64,000 nucleotides of DNA from Kiloniellaceae bacterium (GTDB taxonomy: Bacteria; Pseudomonadota; Alphaproteobacteria; Kiloniellales; J153), in assembly GCA_021776175.1 (NCBI GenBank), contig JAJFGJ010000006.1, forward strand, positions 124,001-188,000, read 5' to 3'. Both the position numbers and the translations under genes were made by a program. The notes beneath the pieces are model-generated. The model saw only the letters and a list, made by a program, of their open reading frames with translations. It was not told where the DNA came from and did no database searches. This document shows, piece by piece, positions 34,720 to 44,613 of the stretch. Within the stretch, counting starts at the first letter, position 1, and the number at the start of each line of letters is the position of its first letter.

Positions 34720-37700
34720 ATGCGGATCGAACGCCGTTTCACCGAAGCCGGGCAAGACGTTTACGCGGGTATAGAGTTTCGCCGGACCGCCAGCGAAATC
34801 AAGAATCCGGACGGATCGGTCGTATTTCAGGCCAAGGACATCATGGTCCCGGCGTCGTGGAGCCAGGTCGCCTGCGACATCCTGGCGCAGAAATATTTCC
34901 GCAAACGCGGCGTGCCCAAGTTTTGTAAACGGATCGAGGAGAACACCGTCCCCTCGTGGCTGTGGCGTTCCGTGCCCGACGAGGACGCCCTGTCCGCCCT
35001 GCCGGAGAATGAGCGATACGAGGGCGAGCGCGACGCGCGCCAGGTCTTCGACCGCCTGGCCGGGGCCTGGACCTACTGGGGCTGGAAGGGCGGCTATTTC
35101 GATACCGAGGAAGACGCGCAAGCCTACCTGGACGAACTGCGCTACATGCTGGCACGCCAGATGGCGGCGCCCAATTCACCGCAGTGGTTCAACACCGGCC
35201 TGCACTGGGCCTACGGCATCGACGGGCCGAGTCAGGGCCACTATTTCGTCGATCACGCCAGCGGCGAGGTCGTGCGTTCGACCTCCGCCTATGAGCGGCC
35301 GCAGCCCCATGCCTGCTTCATTCAGTCGGTCAACGACGACCTAGTGAACGAAAACGGCATCATGGACCTTTGGGTGCGAGAGGCGCGCCTCTTCAAGTAC
35401 GGCTCCGGCACCGGCACCAACTTCTCGCGCCTGCGCGGGGAGAGCGAATCGCTTTCGGGCGGCGGCAAGTCCTCTGGCCTGATGAGCTTCCTGAAAATCG
35501 GCGACCGCGCCGCCGGGGCGATCAAGTCCGGCGGCACCACGCGGCGCGCGGCCAAGATGGTATCGGTCGATATCGACCACCCGGATATCGAGGACTACAT
35601 TAACTGGAAGGTGGTCGAGGAGCAGAAGGTCGCCGCCATGGTGACCGGCTCCAAGCTGTACCGGCGCCATCTGAGCGCGATCATGCAGGCGTGCCACGCC
35701 CAGGGCGCCGGCGACGGCGAGGCGGCCTTCGACCCCAAGCTCAACCGGGCCCTGAAGCTGGCGATTCGCGCCGCGCGCAAGGCGGAGGTTTCCGAGAACT
35801 ATGTTCAGCGCGTTATTCACTTCGCGCGCCAGGGCTTTGAAAAAATAGACTTTAAAACCTACGACACCGATTGGGATTCCGACGCTTACCTGACGGTCTC
35901 GGGGCAGAATTCCAACAACTCGGTCCGGGTCACCAACGACTTCGTGGAAGCCGTGCGCCAGGACGGCGATTGGGACCTGATCCGGCGCACCGACGGCAAG
36001 CCGGCCAAGACCGTGAAGGCGCGCGAACTCTGGGACCAGATCGGTTACGCGGCCTGGGCCTGCGCCGATCCCGGCATCCAGTACGACAGCACCATCAACG
36101 ATTGGCACACCTGCCCGGAAAGCGGTCGCATCAACGCCTCGAACCCCTGTTCCGAATACATGTTCCTGGACGATACCGCGTGCAATCTGGCCTCGCTCAA
36201 TCTCATGGCCCTGCGCAAGGAGGGTGGGACTCTCGATGTCGGGGCCTTGGAACATGCCGCGCGCCTGTGGACCGTGGCGCTGGAAATCTCGGTGCTGATG
36301 GCGCAGTTCCCATCCAAGGAAATCGCCCGTCTGTCCTACGATTACCGCACCCTCGGCCTTGGCTACGCCAACATCGGCGGCCTGCTCATGGCCGCCGGCC
36401 TGCCCTACGATTCCGACCAGGGCCGGGCCGTCTGCGCCTCGATCAGCGCCATTCTGACCGGCGTCGCCTACGCGACCTCGGCTGAGATGGCGGCCGAGCT
36501 TGGCCCCTTCCCCGGCCACGGACCGAACCGCGAGGCCATGTTGCGCGTGGTCCGCAATCACCGCCGCGCGGCCCACGGCGAGGACGACGGCTATGAGCGG
36601 CTTGCCGTCCCCCCGGTGCCCCTGGACCGCTCCGCCTCCCCTTACCCGGAAGTGACAGAGGCGGCGGCACGGGCCTGGGACCGCGCCCTGGCGCTGGGCG
36701 AGACCCACGGTTTCCGCAATGCCCAGACCAGCGTGGTCGCGCCCACGGGCACCATCGGCCTGGTCATGGACTGCGACACCACGGGGATCGAACCCGATTT
36801 CGCCCTGGTCAAGTTCAAGAAGCTGGCCGGCGGCGGCTACTTCAAGATCATCAACCGCACGGTGCCCGAGGCCCTGCGCACGCTCGGCTACGAGGAAGCC
36901 CAGATTCACGAGATGGTCCGCTACGCCGTCGGCAACGGCACCTTGGAGGACGCGCCCGGCGTCAACCACGAACGCCTGCGCGAAAAGGGCTTCACCGATA
37001 CCGCCCTGCAATTGATCGAGGCCGGCCTGGCCAGCGCCTTCGATATCAAGTTCGCTTTCTCCAAGTGGTCCCTGGGCGAGGAATTCTGCACCAAGGAACT
37101 TGGCCTGGACGCGGCGAAGCTCAACGAAGTTTCTTTCGACATGTTGACCGCGCTCGGCTTCACGGCGCGTGAGGTCGAGGCCGCCAACGCCTATTGCTGC
37201 GGCGCCATGACCCTGGAGGGGGCGCCGCATCTTCAAGACAAGCACCTGCCGGTGTTCGATTGCGCGACGCCCTGCGGGCGCAAGGGCACCCGTTCCCTGA
37301 GCGCGGAGAGTCACATCCGCATGATGGCGGCGGCGCAGCCCTTCATTTCCGGCGCCATTTCCAAGACCGTCAACATGCCCAACAATGCCTCGGTCGAGGA
37401 CTGCAAGGACGCCTACATGCTGTCCTGGCGCCTGGGGCTCAAGGCGAACGCCCTCTACCGCGACGGCTCCAAGCTGTCGCAGCCGCTCGCCTCCAGCCTG
37501 CTCGATGGGGTCGAGGACGACGAAGAAGACGCGGAAGAAACCTTTAGCGAACGGGTCGCCGCCGCCCCGGCGCAAGCGCGCGCCGAACTGGTGGCCGAGC
37601 GCGTGGTCGAACGCATCGTCGAACGCCAGGTGAAACGCAAACGCCTGCCCTCGCGGCGAAAGGGCTATACCCAGAAGGCCGTGGTCGGCGGGCATAAGGT

Positions 37701-38436
37701 GTACTTGCGTACCGGCGAATACGAGGACGGCGCGCTCGGCGAGATCTTCATCGACATGCACAAGGAAGGTGCCGCCTTCCGCAGCCTGATGAACAACTTC
37801 GCCATCGCGATTTCCATCGGCCTGCAATACGGCGTGCCCCTGGACGAATACGTCGAGGCCTTCACCTTCACCCGCTTCGAGCCTTCGGGCATGGTCGAGG
37901 GCAACGACACCATCAAGATGGCGACCTCCATCATCGACTATTTGTTCCGGGAGTTGGCGATCTCCTACCTGGGCCGCGACGACCTCGCCCACGCGGAACC
38001 GGAAGACATGCAGCCCGACAGCATCGGACGCGGCGAAGCCCAGGGTGAACTGCCCGAGACCGAGCGCGACACCATGGTCGAAACGGTCCGGCGCATGGCC
38101 TCCAAAGGCTACATACGCAACCGCCTCACGGTGGTGAACGGGGGCGCCAATGGCGCCGGCGTTTCAAGCAAGAGCGCTTCGGCCGGCGGAGCGGGCGGCG
38201 CCACGAGCCGCGCCGCAAGCCAGGCCACAGCCGCCGCCGTCACGGCCGAGGTTCTCGTCACCGAATCGGTCAGCGTCGAAACGGCAACCGCCAGCATCCA
38301 GCTCGAGCGCCGCCGCGAGGCGCGCATGAAAGGCTACGAAGGCGACGCCTGCGGCGAATGCGGAAACTTCACCCTGGTCCGCAACGGCACCTGCCTAAAA
38401 TGCGACTCCTGCGGCGGCACCAGCGGGTGTTCATGA
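34720..38436 (+). CDS. nrdJ: Adenosylcobalamin-dependent ribonucleotide reductase (class II)
   Basis: A 1238-residue class II reductase that makes deoxyribonucleotides with coenzyme B12, independent of oxygen. ATG 34720 gives the family N-terminus [17 protein letters not shown]. Marks are [29 protein letters not shown], the [11 protein letters not shown] loop, [20 protein letters not shown] with active-site Cys, and the [15 protein letters not shown] region. The C-terminal zinc finger (CGECGNF and CLKCDSCGG) supplies the electron-shuttling cysteines. Between about residues 1140 and 1190 is an Ala/Thr/Ser-rich linker. Two NrdR boxes precede it. It lacks an NrdA/B partner in the window. Confidence 0.96.
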   Translation: MRIERRFTEAGQDVYAGIEFRRTASEIKNPDGSVVFQAKDIMVPASWSQVACDILAQKYFRKRGVPKFCKRIEENTVPSWLWRSVPDEDALSALPENERYEGERDARQVFDRLAGAWTYWGWKGGYFDTEEDAQAYLDELRYMLARQMAAPNSPQWFNTGLHWAYGIDGPSQGHYFVDHASGEVVRSTSAYERPQPHACFIQSVNDDLVNENGIMDLWVREARLFKYGSGTGTNFSRLRGESESLSGGGKSSGLMSFLKIGDRAAGAIKSGGTTRRAAKMVSVDIDHPDIEDYINWKVVEEQKVAAMVTGSKLYRRHLSAIMQACHAQGAGDGEAAFDPKLNRALKLAIRAARKAEVSENYVQRVIHFARQGFEKIDFKTYDTDWDSDAYLTVSGQNSNNSVRVTNDFVEAVRQDGDWDLIRRTDGKPAKTVKARELWDQIGYAAWACADPGIQYDSTINDWHTCPESGRINASNPCSEYMFLDDTACNLASLNLMALRKEGGTLDVGALEHAARLWTVALEISVLMAQFPSKEIARLSYDYRTLGLGYANIGGLLMAAGLPYDSDQGRAVCASISAILTGVAYATSAEMAAELGPFPGHGPNREAMLRVVRNHRRAAHGEDDGYERLAVPPVPLDRSASPYPEVTEAAARAWDRALALGETHGFRNAQTSVVAPTGTIGLVMDCDTTGIEPDFALVKFKKLAGGGYFKIINRTVPEALRTLGYEEAQIHEMVRYAVGNGTLEDAPGVNHERLREKGFTDTALQLIEAGLASAFDIKFAFSKWSLGEEFCTKELGLDAAKLNEVSFDMLTALGFTAREVEAANAYCCGAMTLEGAPHLQDKHLPVFDCATPCGRKGTRSLSAESHIRMMAAAQPFISGAISKTVNMPNNASVEDCKDAYMLSWRLGLKANALYRDGSKLSQPLASSLLDGVEDDEEDAEETFSERVAAAPAQARAELVAERVVERIVERQVKRKRLPSRRKGYTQKAVVGGHKVYLRTGEYEDGALGEIFIDMHKEGAAFRSLMNNFAIAISIGLQYGVPLDEYVEAFTFTRFEPSGMVEGNDTIKMATSIIDYLFRELAISYLGRDDLAHAEPEDMQPDSIGRGEAQGELPETERDTMVETVRRMASKGYIRNRLTVVNGGANGAGVSSKSASAGGAGGATSRAASQATAAAVTAEVLVTESVSVETATASIQLERRREARMKGYEGDACGECGNFTLVRNGTCLKCDSCGGTSGCS

Positions 38437-38485
38437 TAGTTGCCCCCCACGGAGACCTCTGCGAAATTTGAGCCGAGCGCGGCCT

Positions 38486-38555
38486 CGTCCTTCGACAGGC
38501 TCAGGATGAGGCCGCTGTAACTGACTTTTCCTCATCCTGAGCCTGTCGAAGGACG
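38486..38555. repeat. 26-bp perfect inverted repeat (TCGACAGGCTCAGGATGA type)
   Basis: Arms 38486-38511 and 38530-38555 are exact reverse complements (26 bp), with an 18-nt spacer. The core TTCGACAGGCTCAGGATGAG is, from general knowledge, a repeat common in intergenic regions of many alphaproteobacteria and relatives. It lies 50 bp past the nrdJ stop and may end its transcript; no U-tract is clear. Confidence 0.9.
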
Positions 38556-38656
38556 GGGAAAAGTTCGTTCCGCAGAAGCCTCCGTTGGGAGAGGGAATAT
38601 TGCCGGAGTCGCCCCGGCGGCGGCATAATGATTTTTTGAAAAATGCCGGTGCCGTC

Positions 38657-40696
38657 ATGAGCCAGGATCCGCTTCTCCAACCCTACCAGCTCAAACACCT
38701 GACCCTGCGCAACCGTTTCATGTCGAGTTCCCATGAGCCGGCCTATTCTCACGACGGCATGCCGGGGGATCGTTACCGGCATTATCATGTCGAGCGCGCC
38801 AAGGGCGGGATCGCCCTGACCATGACCGCGGGCTCGGCCGTGATTTCGCCGGATAGTCCGCAAGCCTTCGGCAACCTTCTCGCCTATCGCGACGAGATCG
38901 TTCCCCACATGAAACGCTTGGTCGATGAATGCCACGAGCACGGCGCGGCGGTGATGATCCAACTCACCCATCTGGGCCGGCGCACATCCTGGAACCATTC
39001 CGATTGGCTGCCGGTTCTCGCCCCCTCGCCGGTGCGCGAAGCGGCCCACCGTTCTTTCCCCAAGGAAATGGAAGACTGGGACATCGCGCGCATCGTCAAG
39101 GACTACGCGGCGGCGGCGGCTCGTATGAAAGACGCCGGCTTGGACGGTATCGAGCTTGAGTGCTACGGCCACCTCATCGACGGATTTTGGTCCCCGGCCA
39201 CCAACCGGCGTGGCGATGACTACAACGGCGGTCTGGACAACCGCCTGCGCTTCGCCTTTCAGGTCCTGGACGCCATACGCGCGGCGGTCGGCCCGGCCTT
39301 CATCGTCGGAACCCGGTTGGTGGTGGACGAAGATTGGGAAAAAGGACTCAGCCGGGAAGAAGGTATTGAGATCAGCCGGCGCCTGGTCGCCAGCGGCCAA
39401 GTCGATTTTCTGAACGTCATACGCGGCCATATCGAAAGCGACGCCGCGCTCAGCCGGGTGATCCCGGTCGGCGGCATGCGTTCCGCCCCGCATCTCGATT
39501 TCGCCGGCGAGGTTCGGGCCGAAACCAAGTTCCCGGTCTTCCACGCCGCGCGCATCGGCGACGTGGCGACCGCGCGCCATGCCGTCGCCGAGGGCAAGCT
39601 CGACATGGTCGGCATGACCCGGGCCCATATCGCCGATCCGCATATCGCGCGCAAGGTGAGCGCGGGGCGGGAGCAGGACATTCGCCCCTGCGTCGGCGCG
39701 ACCTATTGCCTGGACCGCATCTACGAGGGGCACGAGGCCTTGTGCATCCACAATCCGGCCACCGGGCGCGAGGCGGCGATCCCGCAGGAAGTTCCCAAAT
39801 CTGAGTCTCCGGGCAAAAAGATTGTGATCGTCGGCGCCGGGCCGGCGGGTTTGGAAGCAGCGCGAGTCTGTGCCGCGCGCGGCCACGAAACGATTCTGTT
39901 CGAGGCGGCCAGCGCTCCGGGCGGACAAATCCGGCTTTTGGCGCGAAGCCAGCGGCGGGCCGAGATGATCGGCATCGTCGATTGGCGGGTCGCGCAGTGC
40001 GACCGCCTGGGCGTCGACATGCGGCTCAACAATCTCGCCGGCGCCGATGACGTGAGGACCGAGCGCCCGGACGTGGTGATCGTCGCCTGCGGCGGCCTGC
40101 CCGACACCGATATCCTGGACGCCGGCGGCGGCTTGGTGGTCAGCTCATGGGATATACTGTCGGGCGATGCCAAGCCCGGCGACAACGTGCTTCTCTACGA
40201 CGACAATGGCGCGCACCCCGGCATGCAGGCCGCCGAATGGATCGCCGGCAGCGGCGCGGCGCTGGAGATCGTCTCGCCCGAGCGCTTCTTCGCGCCGGAG
40301 ATAGGCGGGCTCAATCACGTGAAATATGCCGAATGCTTCGCCAAGCATGGCGTTCGCGTCACCATCAACACGCGCCTGCTTGGCATCGAACGGGACGGCA
40401 ACGGTCTTCGCGCCACCCTGGGCAGCGACTATGGCACCCGGACCGAAACCCGCCAGGTCGACCAGGTGGTGGTGGAACACGCGACCCTGCCGCTTGACGA
40501 CCTTTATTTCGAACTCAAGGAAAGCGCGATCAACCGCGGCGAGTTGGATCACGGCGCCTTCGTTAATTTCAAACCGCAAACCATCGCGGCCAACCCGGAC
40601 GGCGCCTTCCGGCTGTACCGCGTCGGCGATGCGGTGGCGAGCCGCAACATACACGCCGCGATCTACGATTCTCTACGCCTCTGCCTGCCGATGTGA
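38657..40696 (+). CDS. NADH:flavin oxidoreductase / FAD-dependent demethylase (N-methylproline demethylase-like)
   Basis: A 679-residue three-domain flavoenzyme. An N-terminal OYE-type TIM barrel (LTLRNRFMSSSHEPAYSHDG, VMIQLTHLGRRTSWN, GIELECYGHLIDGFWSPATN) binds FMN. A cysteine-rich segment (CVGATYCLDRIY then EALCIHNPATGRE) is the likely 4Fe-4S site. A C-terminal NAD/FAD half starts KKIVIVGAGPAGLEAARVCA. The layout is that of trimethylamine dehydrogenase-like proteins; the Cys segment and length fit best the N-methylproline or dimethylglycine demethylases (stachydrine/betaine catabolism). It needs an electron acceptor. RidA and a glutamine-synthetase-like gene follow on the same strand. Substrate is not proven. 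Confidence 0.75.
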   Translation: MSQDPLLQPYQLKHLTLRNRFMSSSHEPAYSHDGMPGDRYRHYHVERAKGGIALTMTAGSAVISPDSPQAFGNLLAYRDEIVPHMKRLVDECHEHGAAVMIQLTHLGRRTSWNHSDWLPVLAPSPVREAAHRSFPKEMEDWDIARIVKDYAAAAARMKDAGLDGIELECYGHLIDGFWSPATNRRGDDYNGGLDNRLRFAFQVLDAIRAAVGPAFIVGTRLVVDEDWEKGLSREEGIEISRRLVASGQVDFLNVIRGHIESDAALSRVIPVGGMRSAPHLDFAGEVRAETKFPVFHAARIGDVATARHAVAEGKLDMVGMTRAHIADPHIARKVSAGREQDIRPCVGATYCLDRIYEGHEALCIHNPATGREAAIPQEVPKSESPGKKIVIVGAGPAGLEAARVCAARGHETILFEAASAPGGQIRLLARSQRRAEMIGIVDWRVAQCDRLGVDMRLNNLAGADDVRTERPDVVIVACGGLPDTDILDAGGGLVVSSWDILSGDAKPGDNVLLYDDNGAHPGMQAAEWIAGSGAALEIVSPERFFAPEIGGLNHVKYAECFAKHGVRVTINTRLLGIERDGNGLRATLGSDYGTRTETRQVDQVVVEHATLPLDDLYFELKESAINRGELDHGAFVNFKPQTIAANPDGAFRLYRVGDAVASRNIHAAIYDSLRLCLPM

Positions 40697-40836
40697 GGTC
40701 CTTAGACCCTAGCGCCCGCGACAAGTTGAAGAGACCGGACACCGGTCGCAACGCCTTGCCGCTCCTCGTCCACCCGGCTATCTTCCGCCGATCCGGGGCA
40801 ACCCGAACCATCACCACATAAACGCGGGAGCAGACC

Positions 40837-41304
40837 ATGGCGGGACAGATCGACGCACGGCTGAAGGAACTGGGTATAGAGATCGCGGTACCGGCGGCGC
40901 CGGTCGCCAACTACGTCGGATACGTGCAGACCGGCAATCTGGTTTTCGTGTCCGGTCAGGTCACGATCCAGGGCGGCGAGTTCAAGCACCAGGGCAAGCT
41001 GGGCGCCGGCATCTCGGTCGAAGAGGGCCAGGCAGCCGCGCGCCTGTGCGCGACCAATATCATCGCCCAGTTGAAGGCGGCTTGCGGCGGCGATCTGGAC
41101 CGGGTTCAGCGGATCGTGAAGCTCGGCGGTTTCGTCAACTCGACCCCCGAATTCACCGATCAGCCCAAGGTCATCAACGGCGCCTCGGACCTGATGGTCG
41201 AGGTCTTCGGCGACAAGGGCCGTCACGCCCGCGCCGCCGTTTCCGCCGGCTCCCTGCCCCTGGGGGTCGCGGTCGAGGTCGACGCGGTGGTGGAGATTTC
41301 CTGA
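40837..41304 (+). CDS. RidA family protein (enamine/imine deaminase)
   Basis: A 155-residue RidA/YjgF fold protein. It shows VFVSGQVTIQGGEFKHQGKL, the trimer contact RLCATNIIAQLKAACGGDLD and the catalytic Arg in GRHARAAVSAGSLPLGV. Such enzymes hydrolyse reactive enamines or imines, such as 2-aminoacrylate, to keto acids and ammonia. An in-frame ATG at 40837 with GGGAGCAGACC upstream is the start. Here it follows a demethylating flavoenzyme, whose product could be an imine, so it may act in that pathway (inference). Confidence 0.88.
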   Translation: MAGQIDARLKELGIEIAVPAAPVANYVGYVQTGNLVFVSGQVTIQGGEFKHQGKLGAGISVEEGQAAARLCATNIIAQLKAACGGDLDRVQRIVKLGGFVNSTPEFTDQPKVINGASDLMVEVFGDKGRHARAAVSAGSLPLGVAVEVDAVVEIS

Positions 41305-41334
41305 CGCCGGCATGGCTTGCCACACACACCGCAC

Positions 41335-41447
41335 CCCCCACCCCGGCCCTCCCCCTCAAGGGGGGAGGGGGAAGAAAGCCGCGCCCCCGTTCTCTTACCT
41401 CCCCCTTTTATTCCCTCCCCCCTTGAGGGGGAGGGTTAGGGTGGGGG
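41335..41447. repeat. 35-bp near-perfect inverted repeat, GC-rich
   Basis: Arms 41335-41369 and 41413-41447 match at 32 of 35 positions, with a 43-nt spacer. Core: CCCTCCCCCTCAAGGGGGGA. Lies 31 bp past the RidA stop and before the GS-like gene. The CCCTC...GAGGG type is a second palindrome family in the window, in the same intergenic role as those at 38.5 and 45.5 kb. Confidence 0.88.
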
Positions 41448-41544
41448 GAATCGTGCCGGGGCTCGATCCTTACATGCTCAAGCTCGCACCCAGCCGCTCT
41501 GCCCGCTTGCCGTTTCTTAACCAGGGCGTGCGACCAATGACGCC

Positions 41545-42921
41545 ATGACCAAGCAGCCCGCGAAACCGCCGCGCGAGGTAGCCGAATTCCTGGCCGCGCA
41601 CCCGGATCTTGTCCATCTGGACGCCATCTTCGCCGATCTGTCCGGCGTCGTCAGGGGCAAGCGCTATCCGATCGCGCAGCTTGAAAAGATCATGACCGAG
41701 GGCCTGGCGTTTCCCGGCTCGGTGTTCCTGCTCGACACCATGGGTCACAGCCACGATCCCGCCGGTATCGGCTTCAGCGACGGCGACCCGGACCGCATCG
41801 CCAAGGTCATCCCAGGAACGCTCAAACCGGCGCCCTGGTCGGACCCGCCTTCCTGCCAGACCATGATCACCCTGGTGCGCGGCGACGGCGCCCCCCATGA
41901 GTACGAGCCGCGCAACGTCCTGGCCGCCCAGGCCGCGCGCCTGGCCGAACTTGGCCTGAAACCCGTGGTCGCCTTCGAGCTTGAATTTTACCTGATCGAT
42001 CCGGCGCGCGGCGGCACCGGCGCGCCACAGCCGCCCCTATCGCCCGTCACCGGAGAGCGCGAAAGCGGAACCCAGGTTTACGGCATGGTCGAGATCGATG
42101 CCTACGCCGCGCTGCTCGACGAGATCGCCCGCGCCTGCGCCGCCCAGGATATCGAAACCGGCGCGATCACGGCGGAATACGCGCCCGGGCAGTTCGAGAT
42201 CAACCTGCAGCACGTGGACGATCCCCTGCGCGCCGCCGACCAATGCGTCATGTTCAAGCGCGCGGTCAAGGGCGTGGCGCGCCGCCACGGCTATCAGGTG
42301 ACCTTCATGCCCAAGCCGTACCTGGACGCCGCCGGCAGCGGCCTGCACCTGCATGTCAGCCTGCTCGACGAACGCGGGCGCAACGTCTTCGACGGCGGCA
42401 AGGAACCGGCCAGCCCGGTCCTCAAACACGCCATCGCCGGGATTCTGGATATCCTGCCCGAATCCATGGCGATTTTGGCGCCGAACGTGAATTCCTTCCG
42501 CCGCTACGTGCCCGATATCTTCGTGCCGATCCGGCGCTGCTGGGGCTTCGAGAACCGCTCGGTCGCCCTGCGGGTGCCCCTTGGCCCCGGCAAGGCACGC
42601 AGGATCGAACATCGCATGGCCGGCGCCGACGCCAACCCCTACCTGGCCCTGGCCACGGCCCTGGCGGGGATCCACCACGGCATCGCCAACAAGCTGGAAG
42701 CGCCGCCGCCAAGCGAGGGCAACGCGGGCTATGGCTACGACGAGTCCCTGCCCTTCCGGGCCCGCCGGTCGCTGGAGCGCTTGGCCGAATCGCGCGTCCT
42801 GGCTGCATATTTCGGGCCCGATTACATCGCCGCCTATACCGCCTGCAAGCAGGCCGAACTCGAGGCTTTCGAGAACGAAATCACGGCCAAGGAATACGCC
42901 TGGTATCTACAGGCGGAGTAG
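41545..42921 (+). CDS. Glutamine synthetase family protein (GlnA/PuuA-like)
   Basis: A 458-residue ligase of the glutamine synthetase family. The N-terminal beta-grasp (HLDAIFADLSGVVRGKRYPI) precedes the catalytic barrel. Metal/ATP ligands are in VAFELEFYLID, ITAEYAPGQFEINLQH, GSGLHLHVSL, and FENRSVALRVPLG, with the substrate Arg in KARRIEHRMAGADANPYLA. The adenylylation Tyr loop of GlnA is not evident. Relatives include gamma-glutamylputrescine synthetase (PuuA) and other gamma-glutamylamide ligases; which amine is used here is unknown. Its neighbours RidA and the demethylase suggest amine use. Confidence 0.85.
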   Translation: MTKQPAKPPREVAEFLAAHPDLVHLDAIFADLSGVVRGKRYPIAQLEKIMTEGLAFPGSVFLLDTMGHSHDPAGIGFSDGDPDRIAKVIPGTLKPAPWSDPPSCQTMITLVRGDGAPHEYEPRNVLAAQAARLAELGLKPVVAFELEFYLIDPARGGTGAPQPPLSPVTGERESGTQVYGMVEIDAYAALLDEIARACAAQDIETGAITAEYAPGQFEINLQHVDDPLRAADQCVMFKRAVKGVARRHGYQVTFMPKPYLDAAGSGLHLHVSLLDERGRNVFDGGKEPASPVLKHAIAGILDILPESMAILAPNVNSFRRYVPDIFVPIRRCWGFENRSVALRVPLGPGKARRIEHRMAGADANPYLALATALAGIHHGIANKLEAPPPSEGNAGYGYDESLPFRARRSLERLAESRVLAAYFGPDYIAAYTACKQAELEAFENEITAKEYAWYLQAE

Positions 42922-43011
42922 GGTCTCTAAGCCTCACGCATATGTGAAATTAGGAATATAATCATCGTATATACTTGCGCCCCGCTCGCACGGGGGCTCA
43001 AGAGTGAAAAA

Positions 43012-43039
43012 TTGTTAAGGTATCGTAATTTTCTACTAT
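43012..43039 (+). promoter_or_regulatory. Promoter-like pair upstream of zinc-ribbon gene
   Basis: TTGTTA at 43012-43017, a 16-bp spacer and TACTAT at 43034-43039. The predicted transcript start is near 43046. That would leave only about 9 nt before ATG 43055, so it argues for the ATG at 43094 as the true start. Sequence-only prediction. Confidence 0.4.
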
Positions 43040-43054
43040 TGCGGTGCAACAATT

Positions 43055-43261
43055 ATGTCGCATTTTGCAGAAGTTGTTGCTAGTGTCCCCCGCATGAGCA
43101 GTTCAGAAAAAAATTCAAAACCCGAACCCGACCGTCAGTACGAGAGCAAGGCGCGCAAGTGCCTGAGGTGCCGTGACGAGTTCACGAGCACTTGGCCCGG
43201 TGAGCGAATCTGCCGGACCTGCAAGAGCTCCAGCGCTTGGCGCGAAGGGATCGCCGCCTGA
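43055..43261 (+). CDS. Small zinc-ribbon protein
   Basis: A 68-residue protein, or 55 if the internal ATG at 43094 is used. The C-terminal half has two Cys pairs: KCLRCRDEF and RICRTCKSS, a four-Cys zinc ribbon, with WPGERI between. The N-terminal part is polar and disordered. I have seen short proteins of this kind in Rhodospirillales but cannot name a function; zinc or nucleic acid binding is possible. A promoter-like pair lies just upstream. Confidence 0.6.
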   Translation: MSHFAEVVASVPRMSSSEKNSKPEPDRQYESKARKCLRCRDEFTSTWPGERICRTCKSSSAWREGIAA

Positions 43262-43446
43262 CCCGCTGAAGGCTACCCCACGATGCCTGCCGCTCTGCGG
43301 CCCCGGCGTCGCGGTTATCCTGATTATTGGGACAGAGTCGCCCGCCAAGTCATGGTGGGGGCAATCGTGGTTGTGCGTGCACGCTTGGCTTCGCTGGGCT
43401 TTCCGGCGCGGTTTGACATGCGCGGAACCCGGCGGAGGCTAGAGCC

Positions 43447-44613
43447 GTGCCCGACGACGGCGAAGCTATAACCCTGCGTTTCCTAGGCGGTATCGGCGAA
43501 GCCTCGCGGGAGGCTTGGAACGCCTGCGCGGGGGAAGATACCCCCTTCGTCGGCCATGACTTTCTGCGCGCCTTGGAAGCGAGCGGATCGGCCAGCGCCG
43601 AGACCGGCTGGTCACCGCGGCATTTGGCGCTCGACGGCCCGGACGGCGCCTTATTGGGCGTGGTGCCGCTCTACCTCAAGTCCCACTCCTATGGCGAATA
43701 TGTCTTCGATTGGGCCTGGGCCGATGCCTATGAGCGGGCCGGCGGGCGCTATTATCCTAAAATGCAGGCCTGCGTGCCCTTCACCCCGGTGACCGGACCC
43801 CGCTTGCTGATCCGCCCCGATGCCGACCCGGGCGCGGTGGCCGCGACTCTGGCGGCCGGGCTGATCGAGGCCGCGCGGCAAGCCAAGGTTTCCTCGCTGC
43901 ATGTCACCTTCCCCACCAAGCCCGAGTGCGAAACCTTGAGCGCGGCCGGCTTTCTTATTCGCCATGGCCGGCAGTACCGCTTCGAAAATCCGGGATACGC
44001 CAGTTTCGACGACTTTCTGGCCGCGCTGTCCTCGCGCAAGCGCAAGATGATCCGCAAGGAGCGCGCCAAGGTCGCCGAAAGCGGCATCGCGATCCGCGCC
44101 CTCACCGGGGATGAGATCGAAGCGCGCCACTGGGATGCATTCTTCCGCTTCTACATGACCACCGCCGACCGTAAGTGGGGCCACCCCTATCTGACCCGGG
44201 AATTCTTTCACCTCTTGGGCGAGACCCTAGCGGACCGCGTCGCCCTGGTCGTGGCCGAGGATCGCGGCGAGCCGGTGGCGGGGGCATTGAACCTGATCGG
44301 CGCCGACACCCTTTACGGGCGCAACTGGGGCTGCCTGGGCGACTACCGCTTCCTGCATTTCGAGGCCTGCTATTACCAGGCCATCGACTTCGCGATTCGA
44401 CACGGCCTGAAGTACGTCGAGGCCGGAGCCCAAGGCGAGCATAAGATCCAGCGCGGATACCTGCCGGTCGAAACCCACAGCGCGCACTGGATCGCCGACC
44501 CCCAATTCCGCGACGCGATCGCGCACTTCCTGGACCGGGAACGCCGCGAGGTCAAAGCCGAGATGTCCCTGCTCGCCGATTACGGGCCGTTCCGCCAGGA
44601 CGGGGACGTTTAA
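43447..44613 (+). CDS. GNAT-type acyltransferase (peptidoglycan/DUF482 group)
   Basis: A 388-residue soluble enzyme from GTG 43447, with GGAGG eight bases upstream. The FHFDWAWADAYERAGGRYYP type block (here VFDWAWADAYERAGGRYYPK), TFPTKPECETL, SRKRKMIRKERAKVAESG and the VEAGAQGEHKIQRGYLPVET end match the DUF482 family of GNAT-related enzymes proposed for peptidoglycan or amino-acyl transfer. The FemAB-like second half supports that. Product and substrate are unknown. It overlaps the convergent DUF2189 gene by 4 bp. Confidence 0.8.
   Translation: MPDDGEAITLRFLGGIGEASREAWNACAGEDTPFVGHDFLRALEASGSASAETGWSPRHLALDGPDGALLGVVPLYLKSHSYGEYVFDWAWADAYERAGGRYYPKMQACVPFTPVTGPRLLIRPDADPGAVAATLAAGLIEAARQAKVSSLHVTFPTKPECETLSAAGFLIRHGRQYRFENPGYASFDDFLAALSSRKRKMIRKERAKVAESGIAIRALTGDEIEARHWDAFFRFYMTTADRKWGHPYLTREFFHLLGETLADRVALVVAEDRGEPVAGALNLIGADTLYGRNWGCLGDYRFLHFEACYYQAIDFAIRHGLKYVEAGAQGEHKIQRGYLPVETHSAHWIADPQFRDAIAHFLDRERREVKAEMSLLADYGPFRQDGDV

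Noticed and set aside
35341..37992. Long minus-strand open frame (883 codons) opposite nrdJ
   Set aside because: It is the antisense of a complete, well-recognised nrdJ and has no recognisable domain; GC-rich codon use leaves the antisense frame open.
38486..38555. Palindrome considered as an insertion sequence
   Set aside because: Only 70 bp with no transposase or target-site duplication visible.
43011..43040. CtrA binding site (TTAA-N7-TTAA) near the zinc-ribbon gene
   Set aside because: Only one half-site is present with wrong spacing; a sigma70-like pair fits better.
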